Shown here one piece after another: positions 17,102 through 25,995 of a stretch of DNA of 64,000 nucleotides (position 1 is the first letter of the stretch; each line of letters begins with the position of its first letter). The notes below the pieces were generated by a model. It did not search any database. It saw only the letters and a program-made list of their open reading frames with translations, and was not told the DNA's origin. Source of the stretch: a virus; IMG/VR virus record IMGVR_UViG_3300049005_000030, positions 37,154 to 101,153 of that record; one strand, given 5' to 3'. The position numbers were made by a program, and so were the translations under genes.

Positions 17102-18888
17102 GTCGGCAGCACCTCCAAGTCCGGGGGCAGCAGGTCGACGCGCTTGATGAAGTTGCGCGGGTTGTCCGGCGCGAGCACCCGCAGCTCCTCGCGGGCCCGG
17201 GTGACCGCCACATAGAACAGCCGGCGCATCTGGTCGCGGCCATTGATCGAGTCCAGCTGACCCACTCCGGCCGCCGACAGATCCGGGCTGACGTAGACCA
17301 CGTCCGACACGCCACCCTTGACCGAGTGGATGGTGCCGATCAGCACACGCGGGTTGTCGGCCAACGCGCGCACCCCGCGCTTGCGGACCACCTGCAACGG
17401 GAACGCGCACAGCTTGACCTTGCTGGCCATCAGCGCGCCCGCGAACCACTCCGGATCCGCCGACAGCACCCGGTCCAGATCGAACTCGTCCAGCCCGGGG
17501 AACAGCGCGGTGACGTCCTGCTCGCTGATCTCCCCCTTGGGCAGCGCGTCCAGGCTGGACTTGAGACCCCGACGCAGACCGGCCTTCTTGGTGTCCAGCA
17601 GCGGCACGAACGCCCGCAGGTCCTCGCCGGTCCACAGCCGGCCACGCTCCCCCATGCCCTCATGCGGCAGCAGGTAGCGGCTGACCCGCTCGGCGGTGGA
17701 CATGCCGTTGGCCGCGTTGAACGGGTTCCACCGGCTCTCGGACGGGCGCAGCGGGTTCCAGTACGGGATGCCGGCCTCCCGCAGGCCCCGGATCATCTGC
17801 TCCAGCATGTAGGTGCAGCTGGCTATGACCATGATCGTGCGGTCGGTGGCGAGCAGCTCGGCGTCAATCTCGCTGATCAGCTCGGCCGAGCCTAGCGACT
17901 GCGGCACCAGGTAGGCGGCGCCCTCGACCTTCACGCCGGTGTCGCGCATCGCCGGCCGGCCATCCTCGTCGACCACCGGTTTGCCGTTGTGTAGCAGCGG
18001 CTCCAACACGGTGCGCGGGTTGTAGACCTTCTCCTGCCGGGCGCTGATCCGGTGCACCCAGCGGTCGGCGATACGGTGCACCGCCCAGGGCACGCGGTGC
18101 GACTTGTCCAGCACCAGCCGGTCGACCTCGAACCCCTGGGATTCCAGGTCCAGCAGCAGCGTGGGATTCGCACCGCGCCATTCCATGATCGCCTGATCAT
18201 CGTCCAGCGCGATCACCACCGACTTCGCCAGCCGACCCCAGGCCAACACCAGCTGCACTTCCAGCGCGGTCAGGTCCTGGCCTTCGTCGACCACCAGCAC
18301 CATCGGGTTGCCGGGCGCCGGCTCTCCTGCACGGGCCAGCTCCAAGGCCAGCTCGATCATGTCGGTATAGTCGACCGCCTGCACCTCGTCCTTCCACTTG
18401 TGCCAGGCGGTGGCGAATGAGGCCAGGTCGGGCGGGTAGTCGGCGGGGTCCTCGCCCATCGCGCGAGCCTTGTCCAGCGACGAGATCAGGTCGTCGCCGC
18501 TGGCGGGCATGACGGTGTTGCCCCCGCCGCCCTCGGTCGCGGCGGCCGCGCTGGCGCGCCGGTTGTCCGGCGTGATGCGCCACTCCGAGCCAACGTCCTG
18601 GTTCCAGCCGGCGAGCACCTTCGGGTCCAGGGCGACGTCCAGACTGTGCCCGATGGCCCGGTAGGCCAGGCTGTGCAGAGTGCCCACGGCGCGGTCGGGA
18701 AGGCCGAGGCCGCGTCCGCTGATCTCACGGGCGGCGGTGACGGAGAAGCTGACGACGACCAGCGATTCGGGGCCGTGCTGCTCGACCACGCGGCGCACCT
18801 GATTGGTCAGGTAGTGGGTCTTGCCGGTGCCGGGCGGGCCGAACACAAGGTGAACTCGCCCCCTTGTGGATGCCTCGCTTTCGCTCAC
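17083..18888 (-). CDS. UvrD/PcrA-like superfamily 1 helicase
   Basis: A 601-residue protein starting at GTG 18888 after GGAGGA. Motifs appear in order: Walker A GPPGTGKTH (17-25), VGTLHSLAYRA (about 68), the Walker B box DEGQD (201-205), ALDDDQAIMEWRGA (motif III), IGTIHSVKGGVSDVV (motif V) and LFYVAVTRAREEL (motif VI). It should translocate 3' to 5' on single-stranded DNA. Nuclease genes lie on both sides, suggesting a helicase-nuclease set for DNA processing. Confidence 0.92.
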   Translation of the reverse strand: MSESEASTRGRVHLVFGPPGTGKTHYLTNQVRRVVEQHGPESLVVVSFSVTAAREISGRGLGLPDRAVGTLHSLAYRAIGHSLDVALDPKVLAGWNQDVGSEWRITPDNRRASAAAATEGGGGNTVMPASGDDLISSLDKARAMGEDPADYPPDLASFATAWHKWKDEVQAVDYTDMIELALELARAGEPAPGNPMVLVVDEGQDLTALEVQLVLAWGRLAKSVVIALDDDQAIMEWRGANPTLLLDLESQGFEVDRLVLDKSHRVPWAVHRIADRWVHRISARQEKVYNPRTVLEPLLHNGKPVVDEDGRPAMRDTGVKVEGAAYLVPQSLGSAELISEIDAELLATDRTIMVIASCTYMLEQMIRGLREAGIPYWNPLRPSESRWNPFNAANGMSTAERVSRYLLPHEGMGERGRLWTGEDLRAFVPLLDTKKAGLRRGLKSSLDALPKGEISEQDVTALFPGLDEFDLDRVLSADPEWFAGALMASKVKLCAFPLQVVRKRGVRALADNPRVLIGTIHSVKGGVSDVVYVSPDLSAAGVGQLDSINGRDQMRRLFYVAVTRAREELRVLAPDNPRNFIKRVDLLPPDLEVLPTCPMAS

Positions 18889-18916
18889 GGTGTGTGTCCT
18901 CCAAGTGAATGCGGAA

Positions 18917-18937
18917 CCGTCGTCACGACGGAAGATA
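18917..18937 (-). promoter_or_regulatory. Possible promoter with palindromic operator for the helicase gene
   Basis: On the minus strand a TATCTT -10-like hexamer (18932-18937) is followed at once by the perfect palindrome CCGTCGTCACGACGG (18917-18931), placed over the expected start point. The 123-bp gap upstream of the helicase holds no gene. The -35 is weak and the AGCCGG dyad of the other promoters is absent, so this would be a separately controlled unit. Confidence 0.4.
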
Positions 18938-19011
18938 ACCCCGGATCGGGTGGACGTGCCAGGGCTTCCGGCGTGTCTTGCTTGCCTTGTGATGTCCTGT
19001 GTAGACGGCCT

Positions 19012-19785
19012 CTACGGGGCCTTGTTGGTCCACACGGGACAGAGGGAGACGAAGCGGCACGAGCCGCACACCGAGGGTGACGGGGTCGGTGTCCAGACGC
19101 GGTCCGACTCTGCCCGCTCGGCCGTTGACTCCACCCGAGCTAGCGCCTCGATCGCCGCCGACTCGGGAAACTCCACCAACACCTCGCGCGCCGAGATGAT
19201 CGAGTAGAGCCCGGCCGTGACGGTGTGGACCCACGGCCAGCGCTGCGCCACCAACGCCCGGTAGACGCCCAGCTGGTCGTCGTCCAACAGGTCCTCGGCC
19301 GCCGGCAGAGACGACACGTTGCGGTACTTCCAGTCCCGCACATGCACGCTGTCCCGGCCGGTCCGCAGCACCAGGTCGGCCGACACCGCCAGCGGCGTAC
19401 CCCACGGGGCCGGGGCCTTCATGTCCAGTTCGACGCCCAGAATTGCCTTGGGGTGAGGAACGGGCAGTGCGTCCAGCGTGGACGCGACTCTGTCGAGCAC
19501 CGCCGGCAGCGCGGCCTCGTCGGCTGTCTGGATGCCCAGCGCCTCCCACTTCGCGGTGACCGCGTCCAGCGCCTCGCCCTGGTAGCGCGACATCAAACCG
19601 GGCAGGTAGCCGGGAAAGGTCGCCGCCGACCGGTACGCCTGCTCCAACCCGGCGTGCGCGGCCGTGCCGACCAGCAGGTGCGAGGCCATGCGGCTGGTCG
19701 GTGTCGCGCCGTTGACGTGCCGGAACCACCACTGGCGCGGACAGTCCCGATACATCCGCGCCTGCGACGGCGACCACGAACGCAT
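19012..19785 (-). CDS. Cas4/RecB-type PD-(D/E)XK nuclease with Cys cluster
   Basis: A 257-residue protein. The N-terminus has SWSPSQARMYRDCPRQWWF, the opening typical of RecB-family nucleases. GTAAHAGLE supplies the conserved His, and VSADLVL with VRDWKYRN gives the catalytic Asp and DxK. Three Cys in CGSCRFVSLCPVW at the C-terminus together with Cys15 match the four ligands of the iron-sulphur cluster in Cas4 and AddB nucleases. It probably resects DNA ends in replication or recombination. Confidence 0.85.
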   Translation of the reverse strand: MRSWSPSQARMYRDCPRQWWFRHVNGATPTSRMASHLLVGTAAHAGLEQAYRSAATFPGYLPGLMSRYQGEALDAVTAKWEALGIQTADEAALPAVLDRVASTLDALPVPHPKAILGVELDMKAPAPWGTPLAVSADLVLRTGRDSVHVRDWKYRNVSSLPAAEDLLDDDQLGVYRALVAQRWPWVHTVTAGLYSIISAREVLVEFPESAAIEALARVESTAERAESDRVWTPTPSPSVCGSCRFVSLCPVWTNKAP

Positions 19786-20024
19786 CAGCGGAACTCGGAG
19801 GTGTCGGGGGTGATGTCGGCCTGGGCTTCGTTCTGCTCGAACGGCGACTCGTAGGACAGGTTGTCGCCGTCCACGCTGATCTCTCGGATTCTGCCGATGC
19901 CCTTCAGTCGCACGGTGATGATGCTGCGGCCGGACAGCTGCGCCGCACGAGCCTGCGCCACCACCTTCTCCAACTCGTCCAGGTTCATCTGTCCCACGAT
20001 CTTGGGGCTAATGACGATCTTCAC
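19785..20024 (-). CDS. Hypothetical small protein
   Basis: A 79-residue protein read from GTG 20024, which follows GGGAGGA and overlaps the previous stop (GTGA). A helix (LDELEKVVAQARAAQLS) is followed by strands (SIITVRLKGIGRIREISVDG) and an acidic tail. Function unknown. Confidence 0.65.
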   Translation of the reverse strand: MKIVISPKIVGQMNLDELEKVVAQARAAQLSGRSIITVRLKGIGRIREISVDGDNLSYESPFEQNEAQADITPDTSEFR

Positions 20025-20248
20025 GGGTCCTCCCACAGTGTCGTTTGGTTTGGGTCGGGCGGCGCCGGCTTCTTCGGTGGCCGGGGAATGCCGCCGCGCG
20101 CGTCCAGCTCGGCCGCCAACTCGGACTGTGCTTTGAGCAGCCGGGACATATCGTCCGCGCTGTAGTAGACAAACTCCTCAGTGGACAGCGAACGGCAGGC
20201 AGCGGCGGCCCACCTCGCGATGAGTCGCCGTGCCTGCCGTTGATCCAT
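20021..20248 (-). CDS. Hypothetical small protein
   Basis: A 75-residue protein, basic and helical in its first half (RQARRLIARWAAAACRSL) with a Pro-rich tail (PRPPKKPAPPDPN). It lies in the operon leading to the Cas4-like nuclease. Function unknown. Confidence 0.6.
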   Translation of the reverse strand: MDQRQARRLIARWAAAACRSLSTEEFVYYSADDMSRLLKAQSELAAELDARGGIPRPPKKPAPPDPNQTTLWEDP

Positions 20249-20249
20249 T

Positions 20250-20510
20250 TCAGCTCACCCGGAGCATCTGGTAAGACCAGGTGTCGCCCGGCTCGTTCGG
20301 AAACCGGTTCTCTACCTCGCACTCGTCACGGTCGGCCTGGGTGATGTGGCCGCGTCCGCAGGTCACACACAGGCAGTCGCCGCAGCACAGCTTGCCGTCG
20401 CCGTCGTCGCACACGACGCCATCCAGAATGGGGACGGCCTCGGCCAGCGCCTCGAAGTTCTGGCCGCAGAACGAGCAGTTGGCGGTGGCGCGAACGATGG
20501 TGCGCTGCAT
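20250..20510 (-). CDS. Zinc-ribbon-like Cys-rich protein
   Basis: An 86-residue protein with CSFCG near the N-terminus and a dense cluster LCCGDCLCVTCGRGH in the middle, likely binding one or two zinc ions. It starts with ATG about 5 nt after a GGAGG site. It is the first gene read from the promoter at 20544. Function unknown; DNA or RNA binding is possible. Confidence 0.65.
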   Translation of the reverse strand: MQRTIVRATANCSFCGQNFEALAEAVPILDGVVCDDGDGKLCCGDCLCVTCGRGHITQADRDECEVENRFPNEPGDTWSYQMLRVS

Positions 20511-20543
20511 TGGTACCTCCGGGGCTTGAGCGGAACAAGGTGA

Positions 20544-20573
20544 AGCTTAGCCGGCAACAGGGCGGCTAGTCAA
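20544..20573 (-). promoter_or_regulatory. Dyad-type promoter
   Basis: On the minus strand TTGACT (20568-20573), 18 bp, TAAGCT (20544-20549); the spacer has the AGCCG...CCGGC inverted repeat. It overlaps the last codons and TAA of the gene at 20547 and serves the operon starting with the Cys-rich gene. Confidence 0.75.
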
Positions 20574-20843
20574 CTCCCCGTTTCTGGCCAGCCTCGCCAG
20601 CACCGGCCACCGTCCCGCCAGCCGCGCATCCCGGTACCGGGCCAGAAACAACGCCGTGGCCGGATCCGCTTCCTGCTCCGCGCGCGCCCGCTCCATCAGC
20701 TCCCGGAACGAGACCACCTCGCGATACGCCACCACGGCCGCCGCCTGGTCGAGCCCCTCACGGCGTCGGCGCACAGCGCCAACGGTCACCGCGCCACCCG
20801 TCAGCAGCCAGCCGAGAACGGCCGTGGTCAACTCGGCGCTCAC
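20547..20843 (-). CDS. Membrane-anchored small protein
   Basis: A 98-residue protein starting at GTG 20843 and overlapping the exonuclease stop. One hydrophobic N-terminal segment (TTAVLGWLLTGGAVTVGAV) is followed by a basic, helical cytoplasmic part (FRELMERARAEQEADPATAL). Its TAA stop lies in the -10 of the next promoter. Function unknown. Confidence 0.65.
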   Translation of the reverse strand: MSAELTTAVLGWLLTGGAVTVGAVRRRREGLDQAAAVVAYREVVSFRELMERARAEQEADPATALFLARYRDARLAGRWPVLARLARNGELTSRPVAG

Positions 20844-21595
20844 GCGTGCGGCCATGGCGTGTGCTCGGCCCGCAACAGCCGCGCCGTCACCAGGGCCTCC
20901 ACCACATCGTCGGCGGCGCGGTGTGCGACCAGGGTTGCCAGGTTGAACTCGCCGGGGCCGAGCGCGTCCTTGAGCAGGTGCGTGCACACGTCGTCGATCA
21001 CACCGGCCTGGCAGGCCACCACCTCGAACGGCTGGCCGTTAAGGCCGTACTGCAACACCGGCGTCTGGATGCCCAGCACACGGGCGGCCACCGAGACGTC
21101 GTGCTGAAAGTAGGCCACCTTAAACATCGGGTTCGGATCGTCGACCATGTCAAAACCCATCACACGGTGAGCCGCCAGCACACGGTTGTCGAAGTGGCTC
21201 ACGCCCCGGCCGCACAGCACGATGCGGCACTTGTCGGTGGTGCTAGAGATCTGGTCGGCCGCCTCTTCGAAATCGTCGGCGATCAGCCGGTGCAGTTCGG
21301 CGGCGTGCCCCAGGCGACTGGTGTGGGGAGCACTCAGCCACTGATCCCGGAGTCCGGACGCGTGATGCATGTCGCGGACGACGGGCTTCAGATTGATCCA
21401 GTCCACGAGCCTGCCCTGAAAAGCGGGCAGCGCCTCGGCGCCGCGCCTGGGCAGCAGATTGGTGTAGCGGCTGCGCAGCGGCGTCACCATGGACAGCTCG
21501 CTGGTGGTGAAACACCAGGCGCATTCCAGCACGGTGTCCGCGTCGGGGTCCAGGCCGGTCGTCTCGAAGTCGAGCCACAGGAAAAGGTCAGGCAC
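20840..21595 (-). CDS. DEDDh 3'-5' exonuclease (DnaQ-like)
   Basis: A 251-residue protein with the three exonuclease motifs: LDFETTGLD (9-17), the central GRGVSHFDNRVL with its Asp, and HRAADDVVEALVTARLL at the C-terminus. These place it in the DEDDh superfamily near oligoribonuclease and DNA polymerase III epsilon. It could trim DNA or short RNAs. A second enzyme of this superfamily is at 29556-30299. It is co-transcribed with two small membrane proteins. Confidence 0.87.
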   Translation of the reverse strand: MPDLFLWLDFETTGLDPDADTVLECAWCFTTSELSMVTPLRSRYTNLLPRRGAEALPAFQGRLVDWINLKPVVRDMHHASGLRDQWLSAPHTSRLGHAAELHRLIADDFEEAADQISSTTDKCRIVLCGRGVSHFDNRVLAAHRVMGFDMVDDPNPMFKVAYFQHDVSVAARVLGIQTPVLQYGLNGQPFEVVACQAGVIDDVCTHLLKDALGPGEFNLATLVAHRAADDVVEALVTARLLRAEHTPWPHA

Positions 21596-21902
21596 GCGAT
21601 CGGGTCCTTTCGGGGTCGGACGGCACGATCTCGTGGTGGCGCTGTTCGATGTCGAACAGCCACGGCCGCACCATCGTGGTCAGGCGGACCACACCCCTTG
21701 TGGCGATCATGAAGGCCGACCACAGCGACAGCACGATGGTGCCCAGCATCATCAGCGGGTTGACGCCGGTGATCGGCGCGACCAGCGCGTAGATGGCAAG
21801 GCCCAGGCCGACGGCCAGAGCGGAGGCCAGGACTCCGGCGACGATGTCCAGTCGGTCGTTGCCGGGGTGGCGGCCGCCGCGTGAAGCGGTCATGCGCGTC
21901 AT
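21588..21902 (-). CDS. Two-span membrane protein
   Basis: A 104-residue protein starting at ATG 21902. Two hydrophobic segments are visible (VAGVLASALAVGLGLAIYALV and PLMMLGTIVLSLWSAFMIA), followed by a cytoplasmic tail with HHEIVPSDPERTR. It is the first gene downstream of the promoter at 21937. Function unknown. Confidence 0.65.
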   Translation of the reverse strand: MTRMTASRGGRHPGNDRLDIVAGVLASALAVGLGLAIYALVAPITGVNPLMMLGTIVLSLWSAFMIATRGVVRLTTMVRPWLFDIEQRHHEIVPSDPERTRSRA

Positions 21903-21936
21903 GGAGTTGTCTCCCTCGGGTTGCGGAACCAGGGGT

Positions 21937-21966
21937 AAATTAGCCGACTCCACGGCGGCTTGTCAA
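21937..21966 (-). promoter_or_regulatory. Dyad-type promoter
   Basis: Minus strand TTGACA (21961-21966), 18 bp, TAATTT (21937-21942), a strong match at both boxes. The TGA stop of the gene at 21963 lies inside the -35 hexamer. It drives the membrane protein and exonuclease operon. Confidence 0.8.
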
Positions 21967-22802
21967 CGTCGACGCATCCCCTTGGGGAGTGAACGGCGGC
22001 GCGGAGTCTTGGTGAAATGCTCCGGTACCGCCAGGTCGCCCGGGTAGGGCGGATCGTCCGGCCACCGGCGCGGATCCGCCGTCTCGCCCGCCTTCACGCA
22101 CTCCTGGCACCGACCGGCCACCGTCACGCACCCCGGCCAGGACAGCCGGTCGCAGCCGGCGCACTTCCCCCACTCCGACCGCCGCGACGACCATGCCCAG
22201 CGCGGGCTGCCCGGCGTCGGCGCGTCGCCCCAGGCGTCGCTGCACGCGCCGTCCGGGCCGACCACCACCGCGCCGACCGCGAACGTGCCGCCGATGGCCA
22301 CCGGGTAGCCGCGCCCGGCGATCAGCTCCCACGAGCGGCACACCTTCCGGGCGTGCGCCTCGTTCGTTCCCGCCGGCACCGCGAGATGCCCCAGGTTCGT
22401 CTCGGCCAGCGCCACCCACGGCGCGCCCTCCGGCATCCCGGCAACGAAGTACGGCGACCCCGCGCCGGCCGGATACCGCGCGTCCGGGGACAGCGGGGCG
22501 ACCTGGGTGGCCTCCACCGCCGCGCGGCGGCGGCCGTAGGCGCCTCGGCCGGCCGCCTTCAGCGTCACCGGCTCGTGCTCGGGTTCCTCCCCCGCCAGCA
22601 CCGCGCGCCAGTGATCGAACAGCCGGCCCACGCACGCCTCGTGCAGCGGGTACAGCTGGCCGTCGGCGGCGTGCCAGTGCCATGCGGTGCGGTGGCAGGC
22701 GCAGCACGGTGCGGCCAGCCCGTGCCGCAGTCCCTTCACCACGTCCAGCGCCAGCACCGCCAGCGTGCCGGCATCGTCTTGGGGGACAGTCGGCCACGCC
22801 AT
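21963..22802 (-). CDS. Zinc-binding protein of unknown function
   Basis: A 279-residue protein whose ATG overlaps the primase stop. Two Cys/His groups are visible: CCACHRTAWHWH near residue 33 and CAGCDRLSWPGC followed by CQEC near residue 240, likely zinc sites. The C-terminus is basic (RRRSLPKGMRRR). Coupling to the primase-polymerase suggests a replication accessory role, but no family was recognised. Confidence 0.65.
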   Translation of the reverse strand: MAWPTVPQDDAGTLAVLALDVVKGLRHGLAAPCCACHRTAWHWHAADGQLYPLHEACVGRLFDHWRAVLAGEEPEHEPVTLKAAGRGAYGRRRAAVEATQVAPLSPDARYPAGAGSPYFVAGMPEGAPWVALAETNLGHLAVPAGTNEAHARKVCRSWELIAGRGYPVAIGGTFAVGAVVVGPDGACSDAWGDAPTPGSPRWAWSSRRSEWGKCAGCDRLSWPGCVTVAGRCQECVKAGETADPRRWPDDPPYPGDLAVPEHFTKTPRRRSLPKGMRRR

Positions 22803-25087
22803 CAGCCCACCGTCCGATCCGCGCCCAGCGACACGCCACCCTTGGCCGGGTCGTCGACCGCGTGCAGGCCGCGCTTCCCTATCGTGCGCTCGTAGGACGG
22901 GCGTATCATCTCGATAATCGCAGCCCATTCGGCTTTTGAGAACTGCCCAGCATCCACCTTGTACCAGGTACGTCGGCTGGACATTCCGGGCGTAGAGATA
23001 CGTATGCGCTCCGGATTCAGCCGCAAAAGGTCGATAATGTCCACACTGTTACGTCCGATTACGGCACCGGCCTGCGATCTACAATAGGCGAGAAACACCT
23101 TTTTGTTGATATAGATATCCGGCGGCGTAGCGGGAAGCCAGTTGTTGGTCTCGCGGATCCACGGCTTGCCGAGCGAGCCGACCTCGTTGGGCTCACCGGT
23201 GCCGTGGATGTCCATCAGGTAGCTGAACAGCCACTCATGCGCGAAGTGGGCCAGGTCGCCCTCGGAGGAGTCGCGACGGATGACGGTCCCCAGGGTGCGA
23301 ATGCACTGCTTCCAGTCCTCTTTGGGCCCATCCTCGCGAGCGATGATCATAATGTCGCGCTGGATGGCCTTGATAAACCCCCCAGGGCTGTCGAACATGT
23401 CACGACGCCACCACTCGGTCGGCAACAACCGACCGGGCCGGTAACGGCTGGGCCGGTCAGTCGGCCACTCCATGTCTATCGGCATCCGCAGCAGCAATCG
23501 AACAAGCTGGTTCGAACCGTAGTCCCGTCCTTCGAAGCGCCAGACTCGCACACCGCGCTGAATATATGCCTTGTCGATCAGAAGGTCAGTCAAAATGTCG
23601 AGGTTCGCGGCTTCCAGGCTGGTGCGCTCCGGGAACGCCTCGAACGGATTGCCGGGATCGGCGTCCGGGGCGACCGGGGTGGGCGGCGGCGCCACTCCGA
23701 TCGCGTCGGCGACCACGACCTGTTCGGCGGCGATCGCGGCCTTGACCTCGGCGGGCTGGACGTCCTCGATCAGCTCGGCGGTGAACGCGGCGAACACGGC
23801 CTCAGCCTCGGCCGGGTCGCCGTGTCCGTTGGCGATCGCCATCACCGGCTCCGGCCGCACCTGCGCCGGCACCGCCAAGGTCAGCCCGGCCGCCCCGGTG
23901 ATGCGCTGGTCAGCCTGGTCTCGGACGGCGGCCGCGTGCGCGGCGGTGGCCTGAAACTTGGCCACCGTCCGCGTGATGTAGTCCAGCCGTCGGCGCGGGT
24001 CCACCTTGTCGGTGTTGGCCCCGGCGGTGCGCAGCCGGCGGCACATGACGGCCTCGATCAGGGCTTCGGTGTCCACCCCGTCGAACTCGCCCAGCAGCCT
24101 GGTCAGCGCCGCGTCGTAGCGGTTCTGGTCGTCCTTGAGGTCGGGGCGCTGCCCCTGCCAGGTGGCGATCAGCTTCTTGCCGACGTCATCGGCCTCGGCG
24201 GCCAACGCCAGGATCTCGGCCAGCCACGGCGGCGTGTAGTCGGCCGCCTTGTAGGTGGGTGAGGTGACCCGCGCCCACACGGCCGCGAAGTTGACGGCCT
24301 TGACCATCTCGCGCTCAACCTCGGACAGCGTCGCCGAGGTCTGGCCGAGCACGGGCGTGGAGTAGGCGGCCAGCACCGAGGCGTCGGGCAGGTACTCGTC
24401 GAAGTCGTCCGGGTCGTAGCGGGCATCCTCGTCCAGCCGCAGGATCTCCACCCGGCGCGGGTTGTCGGAGATCTTGCGGTTGGTGGTGCCGGCCGGGCGC
24501 ATCAGCCGCGCCAGGTCGAACACCGAGTCGACTTTCCAGCGGCCCAAGGTCTCGGCGTGGAACCTCGCGGTCGCGTTCCACTCGGCCACCAGGGCGGCCA
24601 TGCGCGCGCGCTCGGCGTCCGGGTCGGCGGCGTCGCGGGTCAGCCACGGCTCCCGCAGCAGCCACCACACCTGCAACCCGCCACCGGAGTGCACCACCAT
24701 CGTCGGCGGCAACCGCATCGCGTCCACGATGCGCAGCGCCGACTCGACCGTGGCCGGATAGTGCTCACCCGCGTGGCCGGGCCCCAGGATGTCGATGTCC
24801 AGCCACAGGCCGGTAATGCCGGCGATCTCGTCGGCACGCGGCCTGGTCTTGTCCTCGCCCACGCGGTCGGACAGTCCCGTTCCCACGTAGACGGCGGTGG
24901 TTCCCTCGCGCTCGTCCAGTTCGGCGATGAGAGACGCAACGGCGCCGGGCTGATCCGCCCGGCGCCACTGCGTCCGCTTGCTCGATAGTTCCCAAACCGT
25001 CGCATACAGACCCGACAGCCGGTCATCGCCATCGTGCCCGCCGAACAGTGCCGAGCAGAACCGGGTGGCCTGCTCGGCGCGGCTCAT
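22802..25087 (-). CDS. Archaeo-eukaryotic-type primase-polymerase
   Basis: A 761-residue protein. Residues 85-240 carry the AEP signatures: LWLDIDIL with the metal-binding DxD (97-99), VVHSGGGLQVWW with the conserved His (133), and FDLARLMRPAGTTNRK. The C-terminal half looks like a DNA-binding or winged-helix extension; no P-loop was found, so it is not a primase-helicase fusion. Prim-pols start and extend DNA chains. No separate DNA polymerase is in the window, so this may prime for a host polymerase. Bases at about 22900-23150 are less GC-rich than the rest. Confidence 0.85.
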   Translation of the reverse strand: MSRAEQATRFCSALFGGHDGDDRLSGLYATVWELSSKRTQWRRADQPGAVASLIAELDEREGTTAVYVGTGLSDRVGEDKTRPRADEIAGITGLWLDIDILGPGHAGEHYPATVESALRIVDAMRLPPTMVVHSGGGLQVWWLLREPWLTRDAADPDAERARMAALVAEWNATARFHAETLGRWKVDSVFDLARLMRPAGTTNRKISDNPRRVEILRLDEDARYDPDDFDEYLPDASVLAAYSTPVLGQTSATLSEVEREMVKAVNFAAVWARVTSPTYKAADYTPPWLAEILALAAEADDVGKKLIATWQGQRPDLKDDQNRYDAALTRLLGEFDGVDTEALIEAVMCRRLRTAGANTDKVDPRRRLDYITRTVAKFQATAAHAAAVRDQADQRITGAAGLTLAVPAQVRPEPVMAIANGHGDPAEAEAVFAAFTAELIEDVQPAEVKAAIAAEQVVVADAIGVAPPPTPVAPDADPGNPFEAFPERTSLEAANLDILTDLLIDKAYIQRGVRVWRFEGRDYGSNQLVRLLLRMPIDMEWPTDRPSRYRPGRLLPTEWWRRDMFDSPGGFIKAIQRDIMIIAREDGPKEDWKQCIRTLGTVIRRDSSEGDLAHFAHEWLFSYLMDIHGTGEPNEVGSLGKPWIRETNNWLPATPPDIYINKKVFLAYCRSQAGAVIGRNSVDIIDLLRLNPERIRISTPGMSSRRTWYKVDAGQFSKAEWAAIIEMIRPSYERTIGKRGLHAVDDPAKGGVSLGADRTVG

Positions 25088-25995
25088 GCGGTCGTGACCA
25101 CCTCGTCGTCATCCAGCGAGATGCCGGCCTCGGCCGCCACCGTGCCGGACCCGTTGACACCGCCGGTCTCGGCGGCGACCTCTTCGGCGGCGGCCTGGGT
25201 GGCCACGCTGTTGAGGATGGGCAGCATCAGGTTGCCGACCTCGATGGCGACCTGCTTGGCGGCCTTGCCCAGGTCCTCGCCCTGGGTGAACACGATGGTG
25301 TAGAAGGCGGGGACGCCCTCCTTCTTGACCTTCACCAGCGTCAGCTCGGTGACGACCTGGGCAACGCCCTTGAGCCGCTTGAACAGCGTGGCCCGGTAGT
25401 TCTTCAGAGCCTTCAGCGAAGTGCGCGGCACCTGGACGAACCAGGGGAACGCCTCGCCCTCGACCATGAGCAGCACGGCGGTCTGGTCCTTGCAGGCCGG
25501 CGGGATCCGCTCGCCGTTGGGGCCGTCGTTCCACTGGCCCATCGGACAGTCGACGCACAGACCGGAGGGGTTGCCCTCGCTGTCCTTGGCGTACAGGCCG
25601 ATACCGGTCACCCCGTCACGGCTGAAGCAGTCGGGGGCCGCGCCGGTGACCTCGGCGGACTCCCAGTAGTTCTTCCGCTCCTGCCAGGCGACGATGACGC
25701 CCTTGAGCAGCTTCTCCGCCGTGGTGTCGTCGCCGTCGACGACGGAGAACATGGCCGCGCCGTCGCCGCTGGGGACCTTGACCCGGGTCAGGTTGCTGAC
25801 CGACAGGTTCTCGCCCTCGCGGAAGTTCTCCGCCAGCAGCTCGGTCATCTCGCCGGCCATCTCCGGGTCGAGCGCCGGAAAGCGTTCGATGATGTCGGCC
25901 GGCACGGTGCCCGGGTCGCGGCGGGCCACGGCGGTGGTGGTGGGCGTGCCGCCGGTGGGCGGCGCGGCCACGGTGTCGATCGGGAACTCAGTCAT
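25084..25995 (-). CDS. Putative ssDNA-binding / replication protein with zinc site
   Basis: A 303-residue protein read from ATG 25995 (MTEFPIDTV). A Thr/Pro-rich start leads to a beta-rich core. DCFSRDG, LCVDCPMGQW and PPACKDQ supply four Cys arranged like an inserted zinc knuckle, after which come FPWFVQVPRTSLKALKNY and VVTELTLVKVKKEG, and an acidic C-terminal tail (ISLDDDEVV). An OB-like core with an acidic tail, immediately upstream of the primase-polymerase, suggests single-strand DNA binding. I infer this; the acidic tail is the best clue. Confidence 0.6.
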   Translation of the reverse strand: MTEFPIDTVAAPPTGGTPTTTAVARRDPGTVPADIIERFPALDPEMAGEMTELLAENFREGENLSVSNLTRVKVPSGDGAAMFSVVDGDDTTAEKLLKGVIVAWQERKNYWESAEVTGAAPDCFSRDGVTGIGLYAKDSEGNPSGLCVDCPMGQWNDGPNGERIPPACKDQTAVLLMVEGEAFPWFVQVPRTSLKALKNYRATLFKRLKGVAQVVTELTLVKVKKEGVPAFYTIVFTQGEDLGKAAKQVAIEVGNLMLPILNSVATQAAAEEVAAETGGVNGSGTVAAEAGISLDDDEVVTTA

